Under the pieces are notes generated by a model. It worked only from the letters and a program-made list of their open reading frames with translations. It searched no databases and was not told the DNA's origin. From Cupriavidus cauae (GTDB lineage Bacteria > Pseudomonadota > Gammaproteobacteria > Burkholderiales > Burkholderiaceae): a stretch of 64,000 bases of DNA. Position numbers and translations under genes: made by a program. The DNA is taken from assembly GCF_008632125.1 (NCBI RefSeq), contig NZ_VWRN01000035.1, forward strand, positions 224,938 to 288,937. The letters run 5' to 3'. This document shows, one piece after another, positions 17,235 to 25,940 of the stretch. Position 1 is the first letter of the stretch; every line of letters begins with the position of its first letter.

Positions 17235-17891
17235 ATGACGCCAATTTGCTCGGGGAACGGTCAGCTACTGTGCAACCATACGGCCAACAACGTGCCCTAT
17301 GTCATCCGGACAGGCTTGGATCGCATGCTCACGTTGACGCTGGAAGCGGACTGGTCGGCCGCCAAGGCTGAAGCCTTTAACGTATTGTGTGAGCGCTTTC
17401 CGACCGGATTCACCAGTCAAGACGAGTTTGATTCGGCAGTGGCGGAATACAACCTCGTAGACTTGCACTGGAATTGGCTCAACAAGGCCCACCACGCTGC
17501 GACGAACGATTACCAGTGGTTCTATCTGATGGCCGAGGACAAGGTCCAAGGTGTCTGCATCATTTTTCACCCGAAGCCTAGTCGCGAAGATGGCGAAAAG
17601 ATATTCTACATTGACTATATCGCCGCGGCGTACTGGAACCGAAATCGTCCCGGGTACAAACGCCGGTTTTCGAACATCGGCCACATCCTGATCACCTATG
17701 CGGTTGACCATGCCGTGCGCGTATTGGGTTACCGCCCCGGTTTTTCGCTGCACGCTCTACCCACCGCCGAGAGTTACTATTCGCGGCTCGGCATGACGCC
17801 ATACGATTGCGACGCTAATAAGGAGGGACTTCGCTATTTTGAAGCCAGCGAAGTCTGCGCCAGGGCGGTGCTGGAGCGTGCTTATGCTTGA
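17235..17891 (+). CDS. GNAT-like acetyltransferase, first gene of a defence-type operon
   Basis: The 218-residue protein looks like a divergent GNAT: a central KVQGVCIIFHPKP strand pair, FYIDYIAAAYWNRN (where family members have the acetyl-CoA core strand), a basic GYKRRFSNIGHILITYA pyrophosphate-binding-like loop and helix, and a C-terminal SYYSRLGMTPYD typical of GNAT ends. The substrate is unknown. ATG 17325 (MLTLTLE) is an alternative start. Its stop overlaps the following metallopeptidase start by 8 nt, showing coupling. Base and codon use is less G+C-rich than the flanking genes. Confidence 0.65.
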   Translation: MTPICSGNGQLLCNHTANNVPYVIRTGLDRMLTLTLEADWSAAKAEAFNVLCERFPTGFTSQDEFDSAVAEYNLVDLHWNWLNKAHHAATNDYQWFYLMAEDKVQGVCIIFHPKPSREDGEKIFYIDYIAAAYWNRNRPGYKRRFSNIGHILITYAVDHAVRVLGYRPGFSLHALPTAESYYSRLGMTPYDCDANKEGLRYFEASEVCARAVLERAYA

Positions 17892-18729
17892 CGACGATTT
17901 CTCGGTTTACCCGGCAGCCGCATCTTCAACGTATCGAATCTTTGAACTCTACGGTCAACTCAAACGCCATCTCAAGTCGAAGGACATTGCCGCGCGGAAG
18001 GGCGCTAGCGAATCGGAGTCGGCCTTTTTGCTAAGAACGGCTATCACGGCGGGCGAAGAAAGCCCCGCGCTGTTTCGCCAGAATCCGCGCGCCAATCCTT
18101 TCCTCACTGCCGCCTGGCTGTCTATCGTCAAGAACACGGCCCGCGCGGCGGCGTTGACGCGAACGGTCGAGCCATTTCGTCCACCCAGCGACGACGACCT
18201 TCGTCGGCTCGCTACCTATAGCACTGATGTGCGCAATCTGCGCCGCTTGCCTACCATTCTCGCCGAGCAATATGGGGTCATCCTCGTAGTAGAGCGAGCG
18301 TTTCCGGCGATGCGTACGGATGGCTGCGTACTGACGCTCAACAGCGGCACTCCCGTGATCGGCCTGAGTCTGCGCTATAACCGCTACGACAACTTTTGGT
18401 TCACGTTGATGCATGAGATGGCCCACATCTGCCTGCACTACGATCATCTGTCGACGCCGATCCTGGACGATTTGGAGGAAGAGGATGATGGGGAAGTGGA
18501 AGTCGCGGCCAATCGGCTGGCCATGGATACTCTGGTGCCGCGCAACATCTGGCGAAAGATGGTGTTGCAGCGAGATTCGCGTAGCCACTTAGTGGAATAC
18601 GCAAGGCAAGCCGACGTTCATGTCGCGGTTGCGGCGGGACTACTGCGGTACCGCGAAAAAAATTACACCATGTACAGCGACTTGGTCCAATCGATCGACG
18701 TCGCCCATGAACTGGGGCTCCAAGGATGA
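17884..18729 (+). CDS. ImmA/IrrE family metallo-endopeptidase
   Basis: The 281-residue protein has a gluzincin active site: HEMAH at residues 177-181 and a downstream Glu in EVEVAANRLAMDTLVP (about 206). This places it with ImmA/IrrE (DUF955) peptidases, which typically cleave a repressor on stress or prophage induction. The N-terminal 110 residues are helical and could bind a partner. No XRE repressor gene is adjacent. It starts inside the GNAT-like gene and its end overlaps the next gene by ATGA. Confidence 0.85.
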   Translation: MLDDDFSVYPAAASSTYRIFELYGQLKRHLKSKDIAARKGASESESAFLLRTAITAGEESPALFRQNPRANPFLTAAWLSIVKNTARAAALTRTVEPFRPPSDDDLRRLATYSTDVRNLRRLPTILAEQYGVILVVERAFPAMRTDGCVLTLNSGTPVIGLSLRYNRYDNFWFTLMHEMAHICLHYDHLSTPILDDLEEEDDGEVEVAANRLAMDTLVPRNIWRKMVLQRDSRSHLVEYARQADVHVAVAAGLLRYREKNYTMYSDLVQSIDVAHELGLQG

Positions 18730-19805
18730 GTGTCTATTTTCCGTTCCTCAAACTTAAACAGAACGAAATCCTCGGCGTGGGGACGCTCTCTGACGACACG
18801 CGAGCGAAGATTTGTCCTTGTTTTGATGTGCCGCGCACTAGCAAGAACCAGAATGCGGACGAGATTCTAGACCGCGTTCGAATTGGGTTGACCAAGATGA
18901 CGAGTCTATGCGAGCGCATTGGTACATTCCCATTCTACATCGATAATTTTGATCTTGACGATGATCTGGAGTTGGAAGGTACACCGCAGTATCGCTATAT
19001 CCTCGCGACGTTCAAGCCCTTTCGAGCGATACCAATTATCGCGCTGGATCGCCACGTAGATCATAACCCCGCCGCTTTTGAGTATCTCCTGGAAGTCGGA
19101 GGGCCGGTCGGCGTACGCCTCCAACTGGAGGATATCGAAAGCTGGACTCTGCTCAAGCGAAAGCTTGTGGGCTTGTGGGGCGAACTGACGCGCTGTAAAG
19201 CACAGCGTATTGACGTTATTGTCGATGCGCGCGTACTGACGGACTATGCAACGGCCGCGACGCGTATAGCAGAGTTCCTCAAGAATTTCCGCGCCGAATT
19301 TTACGCGCACACCTTTGTGGTAACAGGCTCTTCAATCCCGTCGAATATTAGTGAGCTAATTGAAACAGGCGGTGCGAAGATGGTTCCTCGGCTTGAATAC
19401 CATCTGTGGCGCCATCTCGTGGCGGAGGCAGCCATGCATGACGTTCGATTTGGCGACTACGGTGTCGTCAGTCCTGAGTATTCGGACGTCGAACTGCAGC
19501 CGGAACTGCTGCGGACTATCTCTACACCTCGCGCCTTCTATCCGCATGGCGACAGTATGCTTGCAGTACGAGGCATCTCATTCAAGGCTCATCCGTTGGG
19601 GAATGGACAGTATTTCGAGATCGCCGACCTGATCCAGCGGCAACCCTTCTTTCGGGGTGCGTCTTATTCCTTTGGCGACCAGTACATTTACGATCGCAGC
19701 GCCAGCAGTGCGAAGCGACCAGCCAAGGCCGGCAATGCCGGCTCGTGGGTGAAGTCAACGCTCGCCAGTCATATCACCTACCTCGGTGATGTACTCCTCC
19801 CCTGA
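18726..19805 (+). CDS. Beta-family protein (T4 Beta / sce7725-like)
   Basis: The 359-residue protein starts YFPFLKLKQNEILGVGTL, the usual opening of the Beta/sce7725 family, with DVIVDARVLTDY in the middle and HITYLGDVLLP at the end. The fold is TIM-barrel-like by resemblance; the biochemical role is unknown. The gene overlaps the metallopeptidase gene by ATGA. Its 3' end overlaps that of the sce7726-type gene on the other strand by 51 bp, matching the known habit of these two families to sit together. Confidence 0.75.
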   Translation: MSVYFPFLKLKQNEILGVGTLSDDTRAKICPCFDVPRTSKNQNADEILDRVRIGLTKMTSLCERIGTFPFYIDNFDLDDDLELEGTPQYRYILATFKPFRAIPIIALDRHVDHNPAAFEYLLEVGGPVGVRLQLEDIESWTLLKRKLVGLWGELTRCKAQRIDVIVDARVLTDYATAATRIAEFLKNFRAEFYAHTFVVTGSSIPSNISELIETGGAKMVPRLEYHLWRHLVAEAAMHDVRFGDYGVVSPEYSDVELQPELLRTISTPRAFYPHGDSMLAVRGISFKAHPLGNGQYFEIADLIQRQPFFRGASYSFGDQYIYDRSASSAKRPAKAGNAGSWVKSTLASHITYLGDVLLP

Positions 19806-20444
19806 GCGGCTCCGGATCGCGTCTTGGATTGATGCGAGAGTGAGGCGTTTGTCTAGCGCCCGGCTTAAATGGATGGCTAGATCCTCGCGCGTGTAGGCGC
19901 GCTTCACCGGGATCTTCGCGGTGTCCGTAGCAATGCTGGTCAATTCTGCCTTCCACAGCATCATCAGCGCCTTCTGCTTCGCGAAACGGGGGCTGCTCAG
20001 TGCGGCTCGGACATATCGTAGTGCGATGCCCTGCTGCTTGCGCGTGGCTACCATGATGCCCCAGTAGACCGGCAGGTAACGTAGACACCAAGTCAGGTGG
20101 TTCTCAGTCGTGACGAGGGTCACCTTGGGAAAGGTCTGATCGAAATAGCTGGCCTGCCGAATCAGGCGCCGTATGCTGTCGGTCGCACCTTTGATTTCAA
20201 AGCAATGCATTTCTCGATAGATGGCCACCAGATCGGCCTTGGCGTTGCCATTATGCACGCCAAGTTCTTCGATCACCCGAGCCGGGGCGGGTATGCGACG
20301 CGCCAAGTGCAGACGCAACGCTTCCCGAATCTCGCGGTCGCGAAGCACCAGGGGGGGCGGAGTCACCGATGCTGGCCTCGGCGCAATCAGGGCGGTGGCG
20401 CGAACGGTTTCGCGCGGATGCGGCGACACGGAATTGGCAGTCAT
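19755..20444 (-). CDS. sce7726 family protein, putative PD-(D/E)xK nuclease
   Basis: The roughly 229-residue protein has a pattern fitting a restriction-endonuclease-like core: E59/E60 in VIEELG, D71 in AKADLVAI and E83-x-K85 in CFEIKGATDS, followed by RQASYFDQTFPKV and VTTENH. This is the sce7726 family, often next to sce7725/Beta proteins as here. Nuclease activity is inferred from the motif. Starts at 20444 or 20453 are both possible; neither has a strong ribosome site. The C-terminal coding sequence is shared antisense with the Beta-family gene. Confidence 0.7.
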   Translation of the reverse strand: MTANSVSPHPRETVRATALIAPRPASVTPPPLVLRDREIREALRLHLARRIPAPARVIEELGVHNGNAKADLVAIYREMHCFEIKGATDSIRRLIRQASYFDQTFPKVTLVTTENHLTWCLRYLPVYWGIMVATRKQQGIALRYVRAALSSPRFAKQKALMMLWKAELTSIATDTAKIPVKRAYTREDLAIHLSRALDKRLTLASIQDAIRSRSGEEYITEVGDMTGER

Positions 20445-20978
20445 GGTGATCATTGGGGGGCGGCCATACGGGGTCAAGCTTCGCGCGGCGGTGATGTTAG
20501 CACGTTGGAGCTCCGACTCCTGGGACGAGGGCAGGTTCTTGGGCGGCCTGGAAAAAGCCATCGCACGAGTAGCCCCCCAAGCAATGCCGCGGCCGGCTGT
20601 GCGCGGCGGCGGGATTCTCCGATGCGTTGGTGAGTTGCCGAATTTACGGCCGCGAAGTATACGGAGCCCTCAATCGCGCTAAAAAGTCGCAAAACCGTCA
20701 TGACTTCTAGGTTGGAGGGTCGATGGTTGAATTTCCGCTTCTGGCGTATGCAAACTACTGCTATTGGCCGGCAAACGCCGGGCGAGGCGTTGGTGCTTGT
20801 TGGGGAACGCAGAGGTCGATTCAATGGTAATGAGCCCATAGTCGGTCTACCCTCCGGCCGACGTATTTGAGCACATCAGTCTCGTTTGCTAGCCCCGGCC
20901 GGCCGCGAACTTTGTGCATCTGCCTGCGCATCTCAAGGCGCACTACTCGATGTGATTACACGCTGCGGATCCTAGTGA
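20445..20978. other. 534-bp gap inside the island; one tiny possible ORF
   Basis: There is no recognised gene. A 35-codon plus-strand frame, ATG 20723 to TAA 20830, has GGAGGG 4-5 nt before its ATG, a better ribosome site than most island genes. It contains two Cys and three Trp and resembles nothing I know. The rest is presumably promoter DNA for the flanking divergent genes. Confidence 0.3.
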
Positions 20979-22160
20979 ATGAACAGATCAATCAATCGCT
21001 TTTTCGAAGAGATCGGCATGCCTCTCTACAACGGACGCTGGTCATGGGGCGCTGAAAAGGACCACAAGATCGTCCTTCGAACTTGGGCAGACCAGTGTAA
21101 CGTTCGTGAGCGGCGCGTCGCCGTGCTCCATCAAAGGACATTAGTGGAGAGCGTATCGGCAGGCCTTGATGAACGCGTACAGCATCTAAAGGCGATATGG
21201 CGTGGCGATGTTGCGGCCTACACGGTGATAGCGACAGCCGTTGATCCAAGTTCGCCAGATCGGTCCATCAAGTCGTACAGGGATGCTCTATTTGCCATCG
21301 CCTCCCTCGAGGTGGATGACGAGGGTACATTCTATGCCCGCTACTCGAGGGTTCTGGACGCTCGCGATTTCCAGATCGATGCAGCAACCCACCGGACCAC
21401 TCCGTGCAGCGGCCCGTTCCCCATAGACAAGCAACTGGAGTCGGGGCTGTCATCCGCCACAGTCAGCGAAAAACTTCCGTGCATGAGGGAGTGGCTGATC
21501 AACGTTGCCAGGAGTCGCAAGCCGGTGAAATATGCCGAGTTGATGCAGCGATTCGATTTGTGGTACGGAACACTGTTCACGAGCCTGAAGAAGCTCGGTC
21601 AAGCGTGCGTTGCCACAAACGAGCCGGTGATCACTGCACTGGTCGTAGACAAGGATACCGGACGATGCTCCAAGGAATTCAAGGAGGTCTTCGGTATCAC
21701 GGACGATGAGGCCGAGCGCGAGCGCTGCTACGCATACTGGTCGTCCACCGAGCCCAAAGCCGTGCCCGCCGTACCGCAGGGCGAAGCGGACAATGGCATC
21801 ATGCTGCGAGCTGGTGAAGTCAACGACGATGGGCTTGAAGAAGGTGTCGCTCGGTTCATGAGCGTCGAGGTTCGGCAACAGCAAGCGGCATTCCGGAAGG
21901 CGGTATTTTTGGCCTTTCGGGGGCGGTGTGCGGTTTCACGTTGCGACGTTCCCGAGGCCCTTGAAGCTGCCCACCTGGTCGGCCGTGATTGGCGGGCGGG
22001 GCATAATAGGGCCGCGGACGGCATCTTGCTTCGACGAGACTTGCACACACTCTATGACCAGGGACTGCTGGACTTATCGGACGGGATTGCCTGTTTCAGC
22101 CCACGCGTGTTACACCACTACCAAGATCTTGAGGGCTGCGAGGTCGCTCTCAGACTCTAG
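20979..22160 (+). CDS. HNH endonuclease domain protein
   Basis: The 393-residue protein has a C-terminal HNH (HNH_2-like) module at about 318-365: RCAVSRCDVPEALEAAHL, then GHNRAADGILLRRDLHTLYDQGLLDL, where AAH, N and H are the expected ligands. The N-terminal roughly 300 residues are unrecognised and may recognise DNA or a partner. ATG 21018 is an alternative start. Isolated HNH proteins of this build occur in restriction and other anti-phage loci; the island context supports that by inference. Confidence 0.8.
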   Translation: MNRSINRFFEEIGMPLYNGRWSWGAEKDHKIVLRTWADQCNVRERRVAVLHQRTLVESVSAGLDERVQHLKAIWRGDVAAYTVIATAVDPSSPDRSIKSYRDALFAIASLEVDDEGTFYARYSRVLDARDFQIDAATHRTTPCSGPFPIDKQLESGLSSATVSEKLPCMREWLINVARSRKPVKYAELMQRFDLWYGTLFTSLKKLGQACVATNEPVITALVVDKDTGRCSKEFKEVFGITDDEAERERCYAYWSSTEPKAVPAVPQGEADNGIMLRAGEVNDDGLEEGVARFMSVEVRQQQAAFRKAVFLAFRGRCAVSRCDVPEALEAAHLVGRDWRAGHNRAADGILLRRDLHTLYDQGLLDLSDGIACFSPRVLHHYQDLEGCEVALRL

Positions 22161-22826
22161 GTAATGCAAACGCTGGTGGCGGACCCCAACACTATCCGCT
22201 GATCCTACCAGAGTCAGCGGCGACTCCTGACCCGAAGCACTTCCTTCATTTTGTTGCATCGTCTGATGGAGACTTTTCAGTGCGTCCTGCATTATTTGCA
22301 GGAATATTTTCCTTTGTTCTTCCCATCCGACTCTACGATAATGAGCGTCACCTGTCTGTCGATCAAAATCGACAGCACATCTTATACTTTGGATCATGGG
22401 AAAAACTCGTTGTCTAGTAAATTATTACGCCAATTAGAGCAGGAGAAAGTGCGATCTTTCTGGAAACCCCATCGTACTGAGCGTTTGTGCAATCGACCGT
22501 CAATGGCTTTCGCAGCCAAGGGCGGAACTGTATTCGTCCCATCTTTTGCCATGCGCATCCAGAGTTCGACCGAGCCTGCGAGCAACTGGCAGGGCGCTTG
22601 ATGTTCCAAAAAAGCAAACCGCGTTCAGCAAATATCATAGACGTGCGACGGTACTTCGCCATTTGCGTCTTGATACAAAGGAATGCTTCCGGCACGCCGG
22701 CGCGAATTGTGTTTCAAGCTCCGGTGACGTGCATTTGATCTGGTCGTTCAATGCGCTGAAGCCAATCCCTTCCCGCTACTGTTATTCGCGCCGCGGAAGC
22801 CTTCGTCGAGCGCTTCCGCAAAGCGT
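22161..22826. other. 666-bp gap inside the island without a convincing gene
   Basis: Base composition is the lowest in the window. Short frames exist on both strands (for example 22251-22601 plus and 22414-22695 minus), but none has a good ribosome site, recognisable motif or gene-like codon use. It may be the remnant of a decayed gene between two convergent genes. Confidence 0.4.
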
Positions 22827-24386
22827 TCATTCCCAACCATACATCGCACGATCGTAGAGACAAGCCAGCTTGCGAAACGCCGTAGAGTAGGCGCCCGTGG
22901 CGAATCGGTCCGAATGTTCCGCCAGGAACTTCTGAATTTCCGGATAGTCGTCGCGTGTCCATTGTACGAAAGGCAAATATTGCGCGACGATTTCCGGCGT
23001 AAGCCTTCCGATCATCTCGGGAACAGATAGGCCGCGATAGTTCCGGCGAAATCCCTTGCTCAGTGCTTTGGTTTGAAAGTCGATCGGCGACAGGTTGACA
23101 TACTTGTCGGCATCAAAGCCCGATGCCCGATACTGTTCAGAATTGTTGACGCCGGCTGCTCGCAGTAAGAAGAATATCGGCAGGAATTTTAGGCTTCTGG
23201 AAAGTCGCGGCAGTGTTTCGCGCAATACGCGTTCTGCCTCGTACCCCTTATCCCGGTGTATCAAGTCGCTGTAGATGTCGACGGTGGAAATTGCTGTATA
23301 ACCGACGTCGCCCAGTTGAACACGTTCCTGTTCTTGCCTTTCGGCGGCCACTCCGATGCCGACCACGAATTCGATGTCTTCCTTGCCTTCGACGCTATCC
23401 ACGTCCACCACGACGAGTTTTCCATGAGGGTCGGTGGTCTTCACCAGTTCGTAGAGCTGCTCCTTGCAATATCTCAGGACGCGCGCCGGGATCTTCCGTT
23501 TGGTTGACTCGATTGCTTCGTACACCCCTACGAACGATGTCGCCCGGATCAGCGTGATGGGTATCTGTACCTTGTCCAGGGCGATCATCGTCGGAGACAT
23601 CGTGTCCTTGCCATCTTTCGAGCGCTGTACGAAGATTAGGTTGTTGTTAAGTTGCTGGAGCTTGTCCTGGCCGATGCAGGCGCAGATCGCGCGAAGCAAA
23701 GCGATGATGTTGTCGTCGTTCAGAGAGTAGCCCATGAAGATCACGGGATGCTCGACAAAAATGGTGATCAGTTTCGCCGCGAGATACGCATTTCGCTCGT
23801 TGAAATCATGATAGTCGTGCTGCGTGAGAACTAGACTGCGAGGCGTATTGACGCAACCATGAATCTTGTAAATTTCGCCGATCGACTGCGGGTTGGAAAA
23901 GAGTAATTCGTCCTGGCCGACATACACCCTATAGTCCGGAAATAGTGACTGCAGAAACGTATCCCAATTCGTGGTGATGATCCCATCTACGTTCAGGCGA
24001 CTTAGAGCTGCTACTTCATCTCCATACTGACCTTTGGCGTGATCAGCAAGCTTGACGCTCTTTAGATAGTCGCAAATCTCTACGCGTAGCGGTCCAGTAC
24101 GATCGGCAATTTTAGTTTGGTGCCTTTCCCGGCTCTGTTGATAGTCTGGATGACTCCACCAGACCTCATGGAAGTCATCGGCCATCAAGCCCGCCACTGT
24201 TGCGAGATTGCCGTCGGCGGAAGACAGGTAATACTCGTAGGGTTTGATATGTTGACAGAACCTGCGCAGCAGTCCATCCCAGTCTTCCAAACCAAGATAG
24301 CGCCGCGATAGGCCGGAGCCCGCGAAGAGAAAGGGGCCTGAACTGTGTGATTTGAGCAACTGCGAAAGGGAGTCTGCGATCGTCAT
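22827..24386 (-). CDS. SIR2 family protein, predicted NADase, probable anti-phage effector
   Basis: The 519-residue protein begins with a sirtuin-like domain: FAGSGLSRRY (about 21-30), ITTNWDTFLQ (N140, D142), catalytic-type His in YKIHGCVN (H176), and MGYSLNDDNI (218-227). These are the residues needed for NAD+ binding and cleavage. No zinc-ribbon Cys motif of deacetylase sirtuins is present. Residues about 300-519 form an unrecognised C-terminal domain that could be the phage sensor. ATG 24386 is chosen over 24443 because AAGG precedes it. It stands alone: no HerA, TIR or STAND partner is adjacent. Confidence 0.85.
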   Translation of the reverse strand: MTIADSLSQLLKSHSSGPFLFAGSGLSRRYLGLEDWDGLLRRFCQHIKPYEYYLSSADGNLATVAGLMADDFHEVWWSHPDYQQSRERHQTKIADRTGPLRVEICDYLKSVKLADHAKGQYGDEVAALSRLNVDGIITTNWDTFLQSLFPDYRVYVGQDELLFSNPQSIGEIYKIHGCVNTPRSLVLTQHDYHDFNERNAYLAAKLITIFVEHPVIFMGYSLNDDNIIALLRAICACIGQDKLQQLNNNLIFVQRSKDGKDTMSPTMIALDKVQIPITLIRATSFVGVYEAIESTKRKIPARVLRYCKEQLYELVKTTDPHGKLVVVDVDSVEGKEDIEFVVGIGVAAERQEQERVQLGDVGYTAISTVDIYSDLIHRDKGYEAERVLRETLPRLSRSLKFLPIFFLLRAAGVNNSEQYRASGFDADKYVNLSPIDFQTKALSKGFRRNYRGLSVPEMIGRLTPEIVAQYLPFVQWTRDDYPEIQKFLAEHSDRFATGAYSTAFRKLACLYDRAMYGWE

Positions 24387-24470
24387 GGTGCCTTGTAAGT
24401 CCGTTACTGCTGGTAGAGGCTTGAATCCGTGCGGTCTGCGCACAACCGCACCTTAGGTGTAGGTGGAACA

Positions 24471-24492
24471 GATTTGGTGTGCACACCAAATC
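24471..24492. promoter_or_regulatory. Perfect 22-bp palindrome upstream of the SIR2 gene, probable operator
   Basis: The half-site GATTTGGTGTG (24471-24481) is followed directly by its exact complement inverted (24482-24492). It lies about 85 bp upstream of the SIR2 start codon. Symmetry of this length with no spacer suits a dimeric repressor site. No repressor gene is adjacent, so the binder is unknown. Confidence 0.6.
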
Positions 24493-25079
24493 GGTATCAG
24501 AGATGTACCGCGATCGGCACCGCCCCTTGCCGTCGAGCGATCGCACGACAATATCCCGTTCGGCCACAAGGATCGTTAGTGCGTCTTTGTACATGAATGC
24601 CGTGTCAGGCGTGCTGTCGCAGTTTACAAACGAGAAAAGGGTCTCAGGTCCTGCTGATCGTGCGTATCTCGTGCGAGCGCGATGACGAGCTCCTCCATTC
24701 TATGCACAATTTTTTGCCATTACCGCCAGCATGATTGGTTCGGGGCTATTGTACTCTCGCGAAATCCCAGGCCTAAAGCCTCGGACCTATGCCGAGAGGG
24801 TCGAGCTGCATGTTGTGTCTCAGCAGCATTCCCCACTTTCGGAGGGCTGGATTCCGCATGCGGCGATCATGAGAGTGCGTTTGTCATAAATTCAATAGTG
24901 TCGTAATGTCTCATGATTGCGAGGCAAAGGGCGGCAATGTGACAGAGAGGGATGCCATGTCTGCTGATGGCCGATAGCGGGCAATGTCCCGTGCAAACCA
25001 AGTACTGCTCGCGACCTGAAAAGTTGTTCCGAGAAGCCGCAAACCGCTTGCACCGATCGCCTCCGTTGCCCCTATCCCC
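24493..25079. other. Right edge of the island, no gene seen
   Basis: 587 bp without a convincing frame. Base composition returns towards the host average around 24.9-25.0 kb. No integrase, tRNA end or direct repeat matching the left edge is visible by eye. Confidence 0.4.
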
Positions 25080-25940
25080 TCAATCAATCAACCTCCCCCC
25101 CTCATCAAAAAACGGATACACCGGCCCATGATCCCCAATCGGCGCCGCATGGGTAACCAGCCCATGCACCGGATGCCACCAGTGCAGCAGAAACCCCGGC
25201 GGTTCCATCCGAAACCGCGAAGCCGCCTGCGGATCGAGGTCCAGTGCCACCTGATGCGCCGGGCCGGGCGCGGTCATGGCGATGGTGCCGCCAAAGCGCC
25301 GGGTGATATGCCGATGCAGATGGCCGCATAGCACGCGCTCGATCTGCGGATGGCGCCGGACCACGGCTTCGAGCAGCGCGGCGTTCTCCAGGCCCTGCTG
25401 GTCCATATGGCCGATGCCCGTGTGGAAGGGGGGGTGATGCAGCATCAGCAGCGTAGGGCGTTCCGGGGCGACAGCCAGCGCGGCTTCCAGCCATGGCAGC
25501 GCATCCGGGTCCACGCGTCCGCCGCTGTGGCGCGGCACGGTGCAGTCGAAGGCGATCAGCGTCAGCGGCCCGGCGTCGATGCGGTAGTGCACGGGTGAGT
25601 CGCCATCGCCGGCAGCAAATAGATAGGCATGATCGGCGAATACGCGACGCAGTGCGTCCCGGCTGTCGTGGTTACCGGGCATCAGCCGCACCGGGATTGG
25701 CAGGGCTTCCAGAATCCCCCGCAGGAAGCGATATTCGTCCTCGCTGCCGAAGTCGACCAGGTCTCCGGTCACCACCGCAATGTCGGGACGTTGGGGCAGC
25801 GCCAACAGCGTATCGATGCATTGGCGCAGCGCGTCCGCGGTATCGACGCGGCGGTAGGACAGCTTGCCGCCGGCCTTGATATGCAGGTCCGTGATGTGGG
25901 CGACGAGGTAGGGCGTGGCCTGGGAAGCGGTCTGCATCAT
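25080..25940 (-). CDS. Calcineurin-like metallophosphoesterase (GpdQ/CpdA type)
   Basis: The 286-residue enzyme has the full class III phosphodiesterase motif set: HITDLHIK (DxH), VVTGDLVDFG (GD), MPGNHDSR (GNHD), LHHPPF and CGHLHRH (GHxH). Such enzymes hydrolyse phosphodiesters such as glycerophosphodiesters or cAMP. It is the last gene of the LacI-ABC operon and overlaps the ATPase gene by ATGA, so it probably acts on the imported compound, which is then likely a phosphodiester. Confidence 0.9.
   Translation of the reverse strand: MMQTASQATPYLVAHITDLHIKAGGKLSYRRVDTADALRQCIDTLLALPQRPDIAVVTGDLVDFGSEDEYRFLRGILEALPIPVRLMPGNHDSRDALRRVFADHAYLFAAGDGDSPVHYRIDAGPLTLIAFDCTVPRHSGGRVDPDALPWLEAALAVAPERPTLLMLHHPPFHTGIGHMDQQGLENAALLEAVVRRHPQIERVLCGHLHRHITRRFGGTIAMTAPGPAHQVALDLDPQAASRFRMEPPGFLLHWWHPVHGLVTHAAPIGDHGPVYPFFDEGGRLID

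Noticed and set aside
22251..22695. Short frames on both strands in the island gap (116 and 93 codons)
   Set aside because: They overlap each other, lack ribosome sites and have no recognisable motif.
16839..25079. Integrase, tRNA attachment site or flanking direct repeats for the island
   Set aside because: None could be seen at either edge; transfer is inferred from composition and gene content only.
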